From Verrucosispora sp. NA02020 (GTDB taxonomy: Bacteria > Actinomycetota > Actinomycetes > Mycobacteriales > Micromonosporaceae), in assembly GCF_013364215.1 (NCBI RefSeq), contig NZ_CP054923.1:5642001-5706000 (forward strand): a stretch of 64,000 nt of DNA, in the 5' to 3' direction. Shown one piece after another: positions 1 through 8,797 of this stretch; the stretch's first letter is position 1; every line of letters starts with the position of its first letter. The notes beneath the pieces were generated by a model. It was not told the origin of the DNA and searched no databases. It worked only from the letters and a program-made list of their open reading frames with translations. The translations under genes and the position numbers were made by a program.

Positions 1-617
1 TAGTCGAGCTCGGCCAGCACCGCCGAGTCGGTCGCCCACTCGGCGATCATGTCGGCGTCGCACTCGATGTGGAACTGCAGGCCCCAGGCCCGGTCGCCGA
101 GGCGGAACGCCTGGTGCGGGAAGCGGGTGGAGGCGGCCAGCAGGGTCGCACCGGCCGGCAGCTCGGTGATCTCGTCGGTGTGCCACTGGAGCACGTCGGG
201 GATGAGCGGGACGTACCGGAACAGCGGATCGTTCTCGGCGGCGTCACGCCGGCCGACCACGGCGGGCCCCACCTCCGGCCCGGAGCGGCTGCGCTCGACC
301 GTGCCGGCGTGCGCGGTGGCGAGCAGTTGCGCACCGAGGCAGACCCCGAGTGTCGGGACACGGTGCCGGACGGCCTTGCGGAGCAGCCCCTCCACCGCCG
401 GCAGCCAGGACGCGCCGGGCTTGCCGTCCGGGTCCGGGTAGGCCTGCTGGTCGCCGCCGAGCACCACCAGCGCGGCGTACCCGTCGAGGTCGGCGGGGAG
501 CGGGTCGCCCGCGTGCGGGCGGGACACCGACAGCTCCAGACCGGCCTCGGTCAGCCACTCGCCGAGCCGTCGCGCATCGTCGGTCGGGTCGTTCTCGATC
601 ACCAACGCGGTAGCCAC
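1..617 (-). CDS. Class I glutamine amidotransferase (partial, C-terminus outside window)
   Basis: The reading frame starts at a GTG at 617 (MATALVIENDPTDD) and runs off the left edge. The nucleophile elbow GVCLGAQ carries the catalytic Cys, and FHIE near the window edge carries the catalytic His of the triad. This is the layout of GMP-synthase-like type 1 amidotransferase domains, which release ammonia from glutamine or act on glutamyl-linked metabolites. No synthetase domain is seen, so it looks like a free-standing enzyme of unknown substrate. It is transcribed away from the S66 peptidase gene, with a long inverted repeat between the two. Confidence 0.85.
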   Translation of the reverse strand, partial: MATALVIENDPTDDARRLGEWLTEAGLELSVSRPHAGDPLPADLDGYAALVVLGGDQQAYPDPDGKPGASWLPAVEGLLRKAVRHRVPTLGVCLGAQLLATAHAGTVERSRSGPEVGPAVVGRRDAAENDPLFRYVPLIPDVLQWHTDEITELPAGATLLAASTRFPHQAFRLGDRAWGLQFHIECDADMIAEWATDSAVLAELD

Positions 618-665
618 GCCGTCGAGGCTATCCGGTCCGGCCGACGGGCCCGGCGCGCGGGACCG

Positions 666-730
666 GTGCGGTGTCCAGGAACGTCGGCGGTGTCGCGGCG
701 AGGTCCAGTGGACGTTCCTGGACACCGCAC
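666..730. repeat. 20-bp perfect inverted repeat between divergent genes
   Basis: Positions 666-685 and 711-730 are exact reverse complements (arm begins gtgcggtgtccaggaacg) around a 25-nt loop. The structure lies between two divergently transcribed genes, so it is an odd place for a terminator. It ends only 14 bp before the S66 start codon and could act in the 5' leader or be a dispersed palindromic repeat. Confidence 0.8.
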
Positions 731-744
731 TAGGCTCTGCCGCT

Positions 745-1686
745 GTGTCCCACCACACCGCACCCGATCACGTCGTACGCCCGCCGGCGCTGCGCCCCGG
801 CGACACGGTGATGCTGGTCTCGCCGTCCGGGCCGACCCGTCCGGAACGGGTGGCCCGGGGCATAGAGCTGCTCACCGGCTGGGGCCTGCGGCCGGTGCCC
901 GCCCCGCACGTGTACGCGCGGCAGGGCTACCTGGCCGGCACGGACGCACAGCGGGCGGCCGACCTGAACACCGCCTTCGGCGACCCGACGGTGCGCGGGG
1001 TGATCTGCACCCGGGGCGGGTACGGCGCACAGCGGGTGGTGGACGCGATCGACATGGCGGCGGTGCGCCGCGATCCCAAGGTGGTGGCCGGGTTCTCCGA
1101 CATCACCGCGCTGCAACTGGCGCTGTGGCGGGGCGCCCGGCTGGCCGGGGTGCACGGGCCGGGGGCGGCGTGGCGGGACGAGCGCACGCCGTTGGCGTCG
1201 GCCGAGTCCCTGCACGCGGCGCTGACCACCACCGCGCCGGTGACCGTACGCGCGGTCGAGACCGAGGACACCTTCCCGGTACGCACCTCGGGCCGGGCCG
1301 TCGGCCGACTGCTGGGCGGCAACCTCTGCCTGGTGGTGGCCTCGGTGGGCACCCCGGACATGCCGGACCTGAGCGGGGCGGTGCTGTTGCTGGAGGACGT
1401 GCAGGAGCCGCCCTACAAGGTCGACCGGATGCTGACCCAGTTGCGTCGGGCGGGCGCGTTGGACGGGCTGGCAGGGGTGGCGGTGGGCCAGTTCACCGAC
1501 TGCGCGGACGGCTGGCCGGTGAGCGTCGCCGACGTACTCACCGAACGTCTGGGCGACCTGGGCGTACCGGTGCTGGGCGGGCTGCCGGTCGGGCACGGGC
1601 CCGGTCAGCTCAGTGTGCCGGTGGGCACCCGGGCCGTCCTCGACGCCGACGCCGGCACGGTGACCGTGGACCCGGCTGTCCACTGA
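745..1686 (+). CDS. S66 family LD-carboxypeptidase (LdcA/MccF-like)
   Basis: 313 residues from a GTG start. The S66 catalytic triad is visible: Ser118 in GFSDIT, Glu217 in LLLEDVQEPP and His284 in PVGHGPGQLS. The N-terminal TRGGYGAQR region is the usual substrate loop. S66 enzymes are serine peptidases that trim the L,D-bond of muropeptides during cytoplasmic peptidoglycan recycling, or cleave peptide-nucleotide antibiotics such as microcin C in MccF. No signal peptide is seen, which fits a cytoplasmic role. Length is normal for the family. Which of the two roles applies cannot be told from sequence. Confidence 0.92.
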   Translation: MSHHTAPDHVVRPPALRPGDTVMLVSPSGPTRPERVARGIELLTGWGLRPVPAPHVYARQGYLAGTDAQRAADLNTAFGDPTVRGVICTRGGYGAQRVVDAIDMAAVRRDPKVVAGFSDITALQLALWRGARLAGVHGPGAAWRDERTPLASAESLHAALTTTAPVTVRAVETEDTFPVRTSGRAVGRLLGGNLCLVVASVGTPDMPDLSGAVLLLEDVQEPPYKVDRMLTQLRRAGALDGLAGVAVGQFTDCADGWPVSVADVLTERLGDLGVPVLGGLPVGHGPGQLSVPVGTRAVLDADAGTVTVDPAVH

Positions 1687-1820
1687 ACCACCCGAAAGTC
1701 CGGTTCATCCGGTATTCGCGGCGCGATTGCCAGCTCGCTGACAGGTCTGCCACGGCTCGACCCCAGCCAGGCTGGTCACTGTCGGTGACGTCATCGCATC
1801 ACCGACGAGTTGGAGGACCG

Positions 1821-2321
1821 ATGTCCCGCACGATCTCGAAGAAGCACCTGCTGGCCGGGCTGGCCGCCGCGGGTGTCCTCGGCGTGGGGATCGCCGCCCC
1901 CACGGTGGCGCTCGCCGACGACAAGGCCACCCCCAGCGCCAGCGCGAGCGCCGAGCAGCAGGACGAGAAGCGGCCGGAGCCGGGCGCGCACCGGGCGAAG
2001 TTCGCCGAGTCCCTGGCCGAGGAGCTGGGCGTACCCACCGAGAAGGTCACCGAGGCGCTGGAGAAGCTCCGTGAGGAGCACAAGCCGCAGGGTCGCCCGG
2101 ACGGCGAGGGTCGCGAGCGTCCTGACGGGGACCGGGGGCCGAAGGGCTCTCCCGAGGACCGTACGGAGGCGCTGACCGAGCGGTTGGCCAAGGCGGTCGA
2201 GGACGGCAAGCTCACCCAGGAGCAGGCCGACGCGATCACCGCGGCCGTGGAGGCCGGCGTGTTCGGCGGGCCGGGCGGCTGGGCCGGCCGGGGCGGCCCC
2301 GCTGGGACCCCCGGGAAGTGA
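1821..2321 (+). CDS. Small secreted, highly charged protein
   Basis: 166 residues with ATG at 1821 preceded by GGAGG at 1812-1816. The N-terminus (KKHLLAGLAAAGVLGVG, then a TVALAD cleavage-like site) is a Sec signal peptide. The mature part is rich in Glu, Lys, Arg and Pro, with two helical segments around residues 50-70 and 110-140, and ends in a Gly/Pro-rich tail. No enzyme motif is visible. It may be an extracellular or wall-associated actinobacterial protein of unknown function. It converges on the DUF350 gene and shares a terminator with it. Confidence 0.8.
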   Translation: MSRTISKKHLLAGLAAAGVLGVGIAAPTVALADDKATPSASASAEQQDEKRPEPGAHRAKFAESLAEELGVPTEKVTEALEKLREEHKPQGRPDGEGRERPDGDRGPKGSPEDRTEALTERLAKAVEDGKLTQEQADAITAAVEAGVFGGPGGWAGRGGPAGTPGK

Positions 2322-2328
2322 CACCGCG

Positions 2329-2362
2329 CGCGGGGCGGCATCCGTCCGGATGCCGCCCCGCG
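2329..2362. terminator. Bidirectional terminator hairpin
   Basis: 16-bp perfect stem (2329-2344 with 2347-2362, GC rich) and a 2-nt loop, lying between the stop codons of two convergent genes. Confidence 0.8.
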
Positions 2363-2377
2363 GTCGTGTGAGTCGGC

Positions 2378-2803
2378 TTAGGCGATACAGGCGCAGACGA
2401 TCAGCGCGGCACCGAAGTGGGTGGCGGCGCTGACCTTGGCGACCGGGTGCGGCTCGTCGGCGCAGATCACCTCGCCCAGCTTGCCGGGGGTGAGCAGGTC
2501 CAGCACGAAGAAGGCCAGCGCCATGATGCCCAGGCCGATCACTCCGAACAGGATCGTCGAGGCGAGCCCCTTGGCGAAGTCGCTGTAGCTGGTCAGGATC
2601 GCGGTGAAGACGATCCCGGCGACGCCGAGCTGGTTGGCGGCGAGCAGCAGGCCGGCGTTGGCGTTGCGGCGTATCCAGATCAGGTCCCGCAGCTTGCCCG
2701 GGGTCAGCAGGTCGACCAGGACGAAACCGGCGGCCATCAGCCCGACCCCGACCACCCCGAACACCACGCTCTGCCAGGCTCCGCTGAGCAGATCCTCCAG
2801 CAC
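2378..2803 (-). CDS. DUF350 family membrane protein
   Basis: 141 residues from GTG at 2803, with GGGAGG seven bases upstream deciding the start over longer options. It consists of two homologous halves. Each has hydrophobic helices around an LLTPGKL motif (FVLVDLLTPGKL and FFVLDLLTPGKL), giving about four membrane segments. This duplicated arrangement is typical of DUF350, an inner-membrane family of unknown function. It sits directly downstream of glnA2 on the same strand, but a gap of about 100 bp leaves co-transcription open. Confidence 0.85.
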   Translation of the reverse strand: MLEDLLSGAWQSVVFGVVGVGLMAAGFVLVDLLTPGKLRDLIWIRRNANAGLLLAANQLGVAGIVFTAILTSYSDFAKGLASTILFGVIGLGIMALAFFVLDLLTPGKLGEVICADEPHPVAKVSAATHFGAALIVCACIA

Positions 2804-2901
2804 CGACTGCCTCCCCCACCGTCTGCGGCCGGCGGGCGCCGGCACGGTGATCGAGACGATAGCGGCACCGCGCAACGCCCGCCCGGGCGGTGGTGGCGGT
2901 C

Positions 2902-4251
2902 CTACAGCGACAGGTACCGCTGGCGCTCGTACGGGGTGACCTCGCGGCGGTACTGCTCCCACTCGGCCCGCTTGTTACGCAGGAAGAAGTCGAAGACGTG
3001 CTCGCCGAGCACCTCGGCGACCAGCTCCGAGCCGGCCATCACGTCGATCGCCTCGGCGAGGTTCTCCGGCAGTGGTTCGTACCCCATGGCGCGGCGCTCG
3101 GCGCTGGTCAGCGACCAGACGTCGTCCTCGGCGCCCGGCGGCAGCTCGTACCCCTCCTCGATGCCCTTCATCCCGGCGCCGAGCAGCACCGCGAAGGCGA
3201 GGTACGGGTTGGCCGCCGAGTCGGGCGAGCGGACCTCCACCCGGGCCGAGTTCGGCTTGCCGTACGCCGGGACGCGGACCAGCGCGGAGCGGTTCAGGTG
3301 CCCCCAGCACACGTACGCCGGGCTCTCGGTGACCCGGTCCGGCAACGCCTGGGGGAAGAGCCGCTTGTAGGAGTTGACCCACTGGTTGGTGACCGCCGTG
3401 TACTCGCGGGCGTGCACCAGCAGCCCGGCGATGAACGCCCGGGCCACCTTGGAGAGCTTCATCGGGTCGCCCGCGTCGTGGAACGCGTTGCGCTCCCCCT
3501 CGAACAGCGACAGGTGGGTGTGCATGCCGCTGCCGGGCTGGTCGGTGAAGGGCTTGGGCATGAAGGTGGCCTGCACGCCGGTGGAGAGCGCCACCTCCTT
3601 GACCACGTGCCGGAAGGTCATGATGTTGTCGGCGGTGGTCAGCGCGTCGGCGTAGCGCAGGTCGATCTCCTGCTGGCCGGGGGCGACCTCGTGGTGGCTG
3701 AACTCGACCGAGATGCCGATCCGTTCCAGCGACAGCACGGCCTGGCGGCGGAAGTCGCGGGCCACCGCGTGCGTGGTGTGCTCGAAGTAGCCGCCGCTGT
3801 CCACCGGCACCGGGACGCTGCCGTCCATCGGGCCGTTCTCCAGCAGGAAGAACTCGATCTCGGGGTGGGTGTAGAAGGTGAAGCCCTTCTCCGCCGCCCG
3901 GGACAGCGCCCGGCGCAGCACGTGCCGGGGGTCGGCCCAGGAGGGCCCGCCGTCGGGGAGCAGGATGTCGCAGAACATCCGGGCGCTCTCGCCGCTGACC
4001 CCGCCCTCGAACGGGAAGACCTGGAAGGTGGTCGGGTCGGGCATGGCGACCATGTCCGACTCGAAGACCCGGGCGAAGCCCTCGATCGCCGAGCCGTCGA
4101 ACCCGATGCCCTCCTCGAAGGCGGCCTCCAACTCGGCGGGGGCGACGGAGACGCTCTTGAGCGTGCCGAGCACGTCGGTGAACCACAGCCGGACGAAACG
4201 GATGTCCCGCTCTTCGAGCGTGCGGAGGACGAACTCCTGCTGACGGTCCAC
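2902..4251 (-). CDS. glnA2: Glutamine synthetase, GlnA2-type
   Basis: 449 residues from GTG at 4251, giving MDRQQEFVLRTLEERDIRF, which matches the remembered start of mycobacterial GlnA2. A GTG at 4272 would add seven residues but lacks a ribosome site, while GGAAGG lies upstream of 4251. Family signatures are clear: GFDGSAIEGFAR, HPEIEFF, EFSHHEVAPGQQEIDLR, and the C-terminal EHVFDFFLRNKR..W. It condenses glutamate and ammonia in the cytoplasm. Where adenylylated GSI enzymes carry NLYDLP, this protein reads DVWSLT, so the regulated Tyr is absent and adenylylation control is unlikely. It is divergent from nadE. Confidence 0.93.
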   Translation of the reverse strand: MDRQQEFVLRTLEERDIRFVRLWFTDVLGTLKSVSVAPAELEAAFEEGIGFDGSAIEGFARVFESDMVAMPDPTTFQVFPFEGGVSGESARMFCDILLPDGGPSWADPRHVLRRALSRAAEKGFTFYTHPEIEFFLLENGPMDGSVPVPVDSGGYFEHTTHAVARDFRRQAVLSLERIGISVEFSHHEVAPGQQEIDLRYADALTTADNIMTFRHVVKEVALSTGVQATFMPKPFTDQPGSGMHTHLSLFEGERNAFHDAGDPMKLSKVARAFIAGLLVHAREYTAVTNQWVNSYKRLFPQALPDRVTESPAYVCWGHLNRSALVRVPAYGKPNSARVEVRSPDSAANPYLAFAVLLGAGMKGIEEGYELPPGAEDDVWSLTSAERRAMGYEPLPENLAEAIDVMAGSELVAEVLGEHVFDFFLRNKRAEWEQYRREVTPYERQRYLSL

Positions 4252-4456
4252 TGCCCCAACCTTCCGCGACACGCTATGTCCGGCTTCGGACGGTGATTAC
4301 CCGACCTGACCGACCAGTCTCCACCGACCCGATTACGCAGACGTTAACCGACCCGCGGCCACTGCGTCCCGCCCAGTCCCGACCCCCGGTCGCCGGGTGG
4401 CGTGGTCTGCGCGGACACCACGTGTCGAGTCCGCCCACCGTGGGCAAGATGAGGAC

Positions 4457-6238
4457 ATGCCCACCCTGCGTCTCGCTCTGTGCCAGGTCAACCCCCGGGT
4501 CGGCGACATCGCCGGCAACGCCGAGATGATCCGCTCGTGGACCCGGAGATCCGCCGACGCCGGAGCCGGACTCGTGCTCTTCCCGGAGCTGGCGCTGACC
4601 GGCTACCCGGTCGAGGACCTGGTGTTCCGGCGCTCCTTCGTCGCGGCGTCCCAGGCGGCGCTGCGCCGCCTCGCCGCCGACCTGGCCGCCGACGGGCTGG
4701 GAGACCTGCCGGTCGTGGTGGGATACCTCGACGCCGACGGCCCGCCCCAGGTCAGCCCGGACGCCGAGCCGGGCCGGGGGGCCCGCAACGCCGCCGCCCT
4801 GCTGCACCGGGGCGAGGTGGTGGTCTCCTACTACAAGCACCACCTGCCCAACTACGGCGTCTTCGACGAGGACCGCTACTTCGTGCCCGGCGACACGCTG
4901 ACCGTCGTCCGGCTCGGCGGGGTGGACGTGGCGCTGACCATCTGCGAGGACCTGTGGCAGGCCGGCGGCCCGTTCGCCGCCGCCCGCGACGCCGGGGTCG
5001 GGCTGGTGGTCAGCATCAACGGCTCGCCGTACGAGCTGAACAAGGACGACCTGCGTCTGCCGGTGGTCCGCCGGCGCGCCGCCGAGGCCGAGGCGACCAT
5101 CGCGTACGTCAACATGGTCGGCGGCCAGGACGAGCTGGTCTTCGAGGGCGACTCCATGATCGTCGCGGCGGACGGCACGCTGCTGACCCGTGCGCCGCAG
5201 TTCGTGGAGCACCTGCTCGTGCACGACGTGGAGCTGCCGGAGACGGGCAGCGGTCCGGGCGCCACCCTCGGCGGTGCCCGCGACGGCGCCGCGCTCACCG
5301 GCGGGCTGCGGATGGTGCGGGGCACGATCGACGCCCTGCCCCCGGCACCGGACGGCCCGCCGGTCCACGGCGGGATCGTCGAGCCGGTCGCCGACGAGGC
5401 CGAGGTGTGGGAGGCCCTGGTCCTGGCCCTGCGTGACTACGTCGACAAGAACGGCTTCCCCTCGGTGGTGCTCGGGCTCTCCGGCGGCATCGACTCGGCC
5501 GTGGTGGCCGCCATCGCGGTGGACGCGCTCGGTCCCGACCGGGTGGTCGCCCTCTCCATGCCCAGCCAGCACTCCTCCGGGCACAGCCGCGACGACGCCG
5601 CCGACCTGGCCGAGCGCACCGGCCTGGACTACCGGGTCGAGCCCATCCAACCGATGGTGGACACCTTCCTGGCGAACATGTCGCTCTCCGGGGTGGCGGT
5701 GGAGAACCTCCAGGCCCGGGTACGCGCCGTCATCCTGATGGCGCTGTCCAACCAGGAGGGCCACCTGGTGCTCACCACCGGCAACAAGAGCGAACTGGCG
5801 GTCGGCTACTCCACCATCTACGGCGACTCGGTCGGCGGCTTCAACCCGATCAAGGACGTCTGGAAGACACTGGTCTGGCGGCTGGCCACCTGGCGCAACG
5901 CCGAGGCGACCCGGCGGGGCGGGACGCCGCCGATCCCGGAGAACTCGATCGGCAAGCCGCCCAGCGCCGAACTGAGCCCCGGCCAGCTCGACAGCGACGC
6001 GCTGCCCGACTACGACGTCCTCGACCCGATCCTGATCGGCTACATCGACGGCGACCTGGGCCGCGACGGCCTGGTGGCCTCCGGGCACGACCCGGCGGTG
6101 GTGGACAAGGTGCTCCGGCTGGTGGATACCGCCGAGTTCAAGCGCCGCCAGTCCGCGCCCGGGGCGAAGATCTCGATGAAGGCGTTCGGGCGGGACCGGC
6201 GGCTGCCGATCACCAACCGGTGGCGCGAGGACGGCTGA
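4457..6238 (+). CDS. nadE: Glutamine-dependent NAD+ synthetase
   Basis: 593 residues. The N-terminal nitrilase-type glutaminase domain (about 1-265) has the triad Glu44 (LFPELALTGYP), Lys127 (YYKHHLPNYG) and Cys163 (TICEDLW). The C-terminal synthetase domain has the PP-loop SGGIDSA at 342-348 and the TTGNKSE motif. It makes NAD+ from deamido-NAD+ with ammonia channelled from glutamine. ATG at 4457 gives the canonical MPTLRLALCQVNP start; a nearby ATG at 4449 is out of frame. A GlnA2-NadE-PanB neighbourhood groups nitrogen and cofactor metabolism. Confidence 0.96.
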   Translation: MPTLRLALCQVNPRVGDIAGNAEMIRSWTRRSADAGAGLVLFPELALTGYPVEDLVFRRSFVAASQAALRRLAADLAADGLGDLPVVVGYLDADGPPQVSPDAEPGRGARNAAALLHRGEVVVSYYKHHLPNYGVFDEDRYFVPGDTLTVVRLGGVDVALTICEDLWQAGGPFAAARDAGVGLVVSINGSPYELNKDDLRLPVVRRRAAEAEATIAYVNMVGGQDELVFEGDSMIVAADGTLLTRAPQFVEHLLVHDVELPETGSGPGATLGGARDGAALTGGLRMVRGTIDALPPAPDGPPVHGGIVEPVADEAEVWEALVLALRDYVDKNGFPSVVLGLSGGIDSAVVAAIAVDALGPDRVVALSMPSQHSSGHSRDDAADLAERTGLDYRVEPIQPMVDTFLANMSLSGVAVENLQARVRAVILMALSNQEGHLVLTTGNKSELAVGYSTIYGDSVGGFNPIKDVWKTLVWRLATWRNAEATRRGGTPPIPENSIGKPPSAELSPGQLDSDALPDYDVLDPILIGYIDGDLGRDGLVASGHDPAVVDKVLRLVDTAEFKRRQSAPGAKISMKAFGRDRRLPITNRWREDG

Positions 6239-6349
6239 CCACCGGCGAGTGACATCCTCCACTGCGCTCTGCCGCGACCGGGGCCGCCGGTGCGACGATC
6301 GCGGCAGAGCCCGGGGACCGCGTACGCGGCCTCGAGGAAGGAGACAGTC

Positions 6350-7195
6350 ATGGTGGAGTCCACCCCGACCGAGGTGACCGCCCTCTACGGCGGCCCGGTC
6401 ACCCGACGGGTCCGCACCCGCGACCTGATCGCCGCCAAGGAACGCGGCGAGAAGTGGCCCATGCTCACCTCGTACGACCAGTACAGCGCCTCGATCTTCG
6501 ACGCCGCCGGCATCCCGGTGCTGCTGGTCGGCGACTCGGCCGCCAACAACGTGTTCGGCTACGAGACCACCCTCCCGATCACCGCCGAGGAGCTGCTGCC
6601 GCTGGTCCGGGCCGTCGTCCGGGCCACCCGCCAGGCGCTCGTCGTCGGTGACCTGCCGTTCGGCTCGTACGAGGAGGGCCCCACCCAGGCCCTGCGGACC
6701 GCCGTGCGGTTCATGAAGGAGGGCGGCTGCCACGCGGTGAAGCTGGAGGGCGGCCGGCGCTGCGCCGACCAGATCGCCGCCGTCGTCGGCGCCGGCATCC
6801 CGGTGATGGCGCACATCGGGTTCACGCCGCAGAGCGAACACACCATCGGCGGCTACCGGGTGCAGGGCCGGGGCGACACCGCCGAGGACGTGATCGCCGA
6901 CGCGCGGGCGGTGGCCGAGGCGGGCGCCTTCGCGGTGGTGCTGGAGATGGTGCCCGGTGAGGTCGCCAAACGGATCACCGCGGAGCTGAGCATCCCGACC
7001 GTGGGCATCGGCGCCGGCCCGGAGACCGACGCCCAGGTGCTGGTCTGGCAGGACATGGCGGGGCTGCGCACCGGCCGGACGCCCCGGTTCGTCAAGCGGT
7101 ACGCCGACCTCGCGGGCGTGCTCGGCGAGGCCACCCGGCGCTTCGCCGACGAGGTACGCGGCGGGGAGTTCCCCGGCGCCGAACACACCTTCTGA
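6350..7195 (+). CDS. panB: 3-methyl-2-oxobutanoate hydroxymethyltransferase
   Basis: 281 residues with AAGGAG ending seven bases before the ATG. PanB adds a hydroxymethyl group from methylenetetrahydrofolate to 2-oxoisovalerate, the first committed step to pantothenate and CoA. Visible features: [17 protein letters not shown], Mg2+ ligands Asp62 (VGDSAAN) and Asp101 (GDLPFGSY), catalytic Glu199 (VVLEMVP), and HIGFTPQS. The decameric class II aldolase-like TIM barrel length is normal. A terminator follows at 7203-7236. Confidence 0.96.
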   Translation: MVESTPTEVTALYGGPVTRRVRTRDLIAAKERGEKWPMLTSYDQYSASIFDAAGIPVLLVGDSAANNVFGYETTLPITAEELLPLVRAVVRATRQALVVGDLPFGSYEEGPTQALRTAVRFMKEGGCHAVKLEGGRRCADQIAAVVGAGIPVMAHIGFTPQSEHTIGGYRVQGRGDTAEDVIADARAVAEAGAFAVVLEMVPGEVAKRITAELSIPTVGIGAGPETDAQVLVWQDMAGLRTGRTPRFVKRYADLAGVLGEATRRFADEVRGGEFPGAEHTF

Positions 7196-7202
7196 GCGGA
7201 CC

Positions 7203-7236
7203 GTCACGGCCCGTGGACGCACGCACGGGCCGTGAC
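7203..7236 (+). terminator. panB terminator hairpin
   Basis: 13-bp perfect stem gtcacggcccgtg / cacgggccgtgac with an 8-nt loop, starting 8 bp after the panB stop codon. Confidence 0.7.
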
Positions 7237-7320
7237 ACGCCCACCGACCTGCCCGTCCCTGCGGCGGCACCGTCGGAACCGGGCAGCGGGATCTGCGGAA
7301 GGCGGCTAACGTACCGGCCC

Positions 7321-7848
7321 GTGAAGCGAATGCACACCTCCGTCCTGACCCTGGCGTGCGCCTGCCTGCTGGCGCTCACCGCCTGCGGCGGGGACTCGGC
7401 CGACACCGCCGCCGACACCGCCCCGTCCGCCGTACCCCCCACCGCCACGGTCGCGCCGCCCTCGGCCACCCCGACCCCCGCCGCCTCCGCGCCGTCGACG
7501 GCCAGCGCCGCCGACGTGGTCGGCGACAAGAAGTTGTGCCAGTCGGCGAAGAAGGCCAGTGACGGGATGCGGGCCGAACTCGTCAAGGCCCTTCAGTCCG
7601 GCGGCGAGCCGACCCCGGCCGTGTTCAAGGAGATCCTGGGCGGGTTGGAGAAGGAGATGACGAAGCTCGCCGCCAGCGGTGGCGGCGACAGCAAGGTGGC
7701 CGCCGCGATGGGCAAGTTCAGCACCGAGGCGGGTCGGGCGGCAGCCGCCGCCGATCCGGCCGCCGCCGCCGACAACCCGGGCTTCGCCAAGGCCGGCGAG
7801 AACCTCACCGCCGCCTGCAAGAAGGCCGGCGTCGAGGTCGTCTTCTGA
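7321..7848 (+). CDS. Putative secreted lipoprotein
   Basis: 175 residues from GTG at 7321 (ATG at 7330 is an alternative). The signal peptide ends in a lipobox LLALTAC-GG, so the mature Cys should be lipidated and anchored outside the membrane. It is followed by a Thr/Ser/Pro/Ala linker of about 45 residues. The folded part is Ala/Lys-rich, helical-looking, and contains two conserved-looking Cys (KKLCQSAKKA and TAACKKAG) that might form a disulfide. No known domain is recognised. Confidence 0.85.
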   Translation: MKRMHTSVLTLACACLLALTACGGDSADTAADTAPSAVPPTATVAPPSATPTPAASAPSTASAADVVGDKKLCQSAKKASDGMRAELVKALQSGGEPTPAVFKEILGGLEKEMTKLAASGGGDSKVAAAMGKFSTEAGRAAAAADPAAAADNPGFAKAGENLTAACKKAGVEVVF

Positions 7849-7854
7849 TCCCTG

Positions 7855-7904
7855 CGTACGACGCAGCGGCCCGCCGGGATCCCGGCGGGCCGCTGCGTCG
7901 TACG
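7855..7904. terminator. 50-bp perfect palindrome, bidirectional terminator
   Basis: 7855-7879 and 7880-7904 are exact reverse complements with no loop (centre gggatccc). It begins 7 bp after the lipoprotein stop and ends 6 bp before the npdG stop, so it serves two convergent genes. Confidence 0.85.
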
Positions 7905-7909
7905 GTCAC

Positions 7910-8608
7910 TCAGACGTCGGTGACGCGGACGCCCGCGTGCGCCTTGTAGCGCTTGTTGATCGCGATCAGGTTGGCGGTGAACGCCTCGATCTGGTGCGCG
8001 TTGCGCAGCCGTCCGGCGTAGATGCCCCGCATGCCGGGGATCCGGGCGGCGAGCGCGCCGACGATCCCGACCAGTTCCCGCTCCTCGGTGCAGATCAGCA
8101 CGTCCAGCTCGATCCGGTCGATCTCCGGGTCGGCCAGCAGCGGCGCGCTGACGTGGTTGAACGCGGCGCAGACCCGGGAGTCGGGCAGTAGCGCGGCGGC
8201 CTGCTGGACGGCGCTGCCCTCCGACACCGGCAACGCGTACGGGCCCTGCTTGTCGAAGCCGAGCGGGTTCACGCAGTCGACCACGATCTTGCCGGCGAGC
8301 GGTGCGGCGAGCGCGGAGACGATGGCGGCGTGCCCGTCCCACGGCACCGCGATGATCACCACGTCGCTGCGCCGGGCCACCTCCTCGTTGTCCGCCCCGG
8401 TCACGCTGCCCTCCGCCGGTACGCCCGGCAGGGCCGCGATCTCCGCAGCCGACTCGGCCGCGCGCTGCGCGGAACGGGAACCGATGAGCACCGTCTGACC
8501 GGCCCGGGCGAACCGGTAGGCGAGCCCCCGGCCCTGGTCACCGGTGCCACCGATGATGCCGACGGTGAGCCCGGAAACGTCGGGCAGGTCGCTCGCGTCA
8601 TATGCCAT
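7910..8608 (-). CDS. npdG: F420H2:NADP+ oxidoreductase
   Basis: 232 residues. The N-terminal Rossmann motif VGIIGGTGDQGRGLAYRFA and the phosphate-binding IGSRSAQRA loop bind NADP. VNPLGFDKQGPY and AFNHVSAPLL match the F420-binding half of the family. It moves hydride between coenzyme F420 and NADP in the cytoplasm, and F420 use is a hallmark of actinobacteria. Start: GAGG overlaps an upstream ATG at 8617 but sits nine bases before ATG 8608, so MAYDASD is preferred. Confidence 0.92.
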   Translation of the reverse strand: MAYDASDLPDVSGLTVGIIGGTGDQGRGLAYRFARAGQTVLIGSRSAQRAAESAAEIAALPGVPAEGSVTGADNEEVARRSDVVIIAVPWDGHAAIVSALAAPLAGKIVVDCVNPLGFDKQGPYALPVSEGSAVQQAAALLPDSRVCAAFNHVSAPLLADPEIDRIELDVLICTEERELVGIVGALAARIPGMRGIYAGRLRNAHQIEAFTANLIAINKRYKAHAGVRVTDV

Positions 8609-8797
8609 GGTCGTCATCCTCGCAAATCCTGCGGCCCCGCAGCAGCGCTCTGAGCTGTGACAAACCCCGCTGAGCAGGCCCGACGGCAACCGCCCGCAGC
8701 GTCGCGACTACGCACCGCCGACCGTTGCGGGGTCCCGGTGGTCGAGGATCGCGGCGAGCCGGGTCCCGCCGCCCGTCGGAGACCGCCGTGAGCCGGA

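Noticed and set aside
2890..4296. Plus-strand frame opposite glnA2
   Set aside because: Antisense shadow of a recognised glutamine synthetase; no ribosome site.
4274..7270. Open frame of 998 codons antisense to nadE and panB
   Set aside because: It mirrors the GC-rich third positions of two well-supported genes, and its sequence is compositionally biased without domains.
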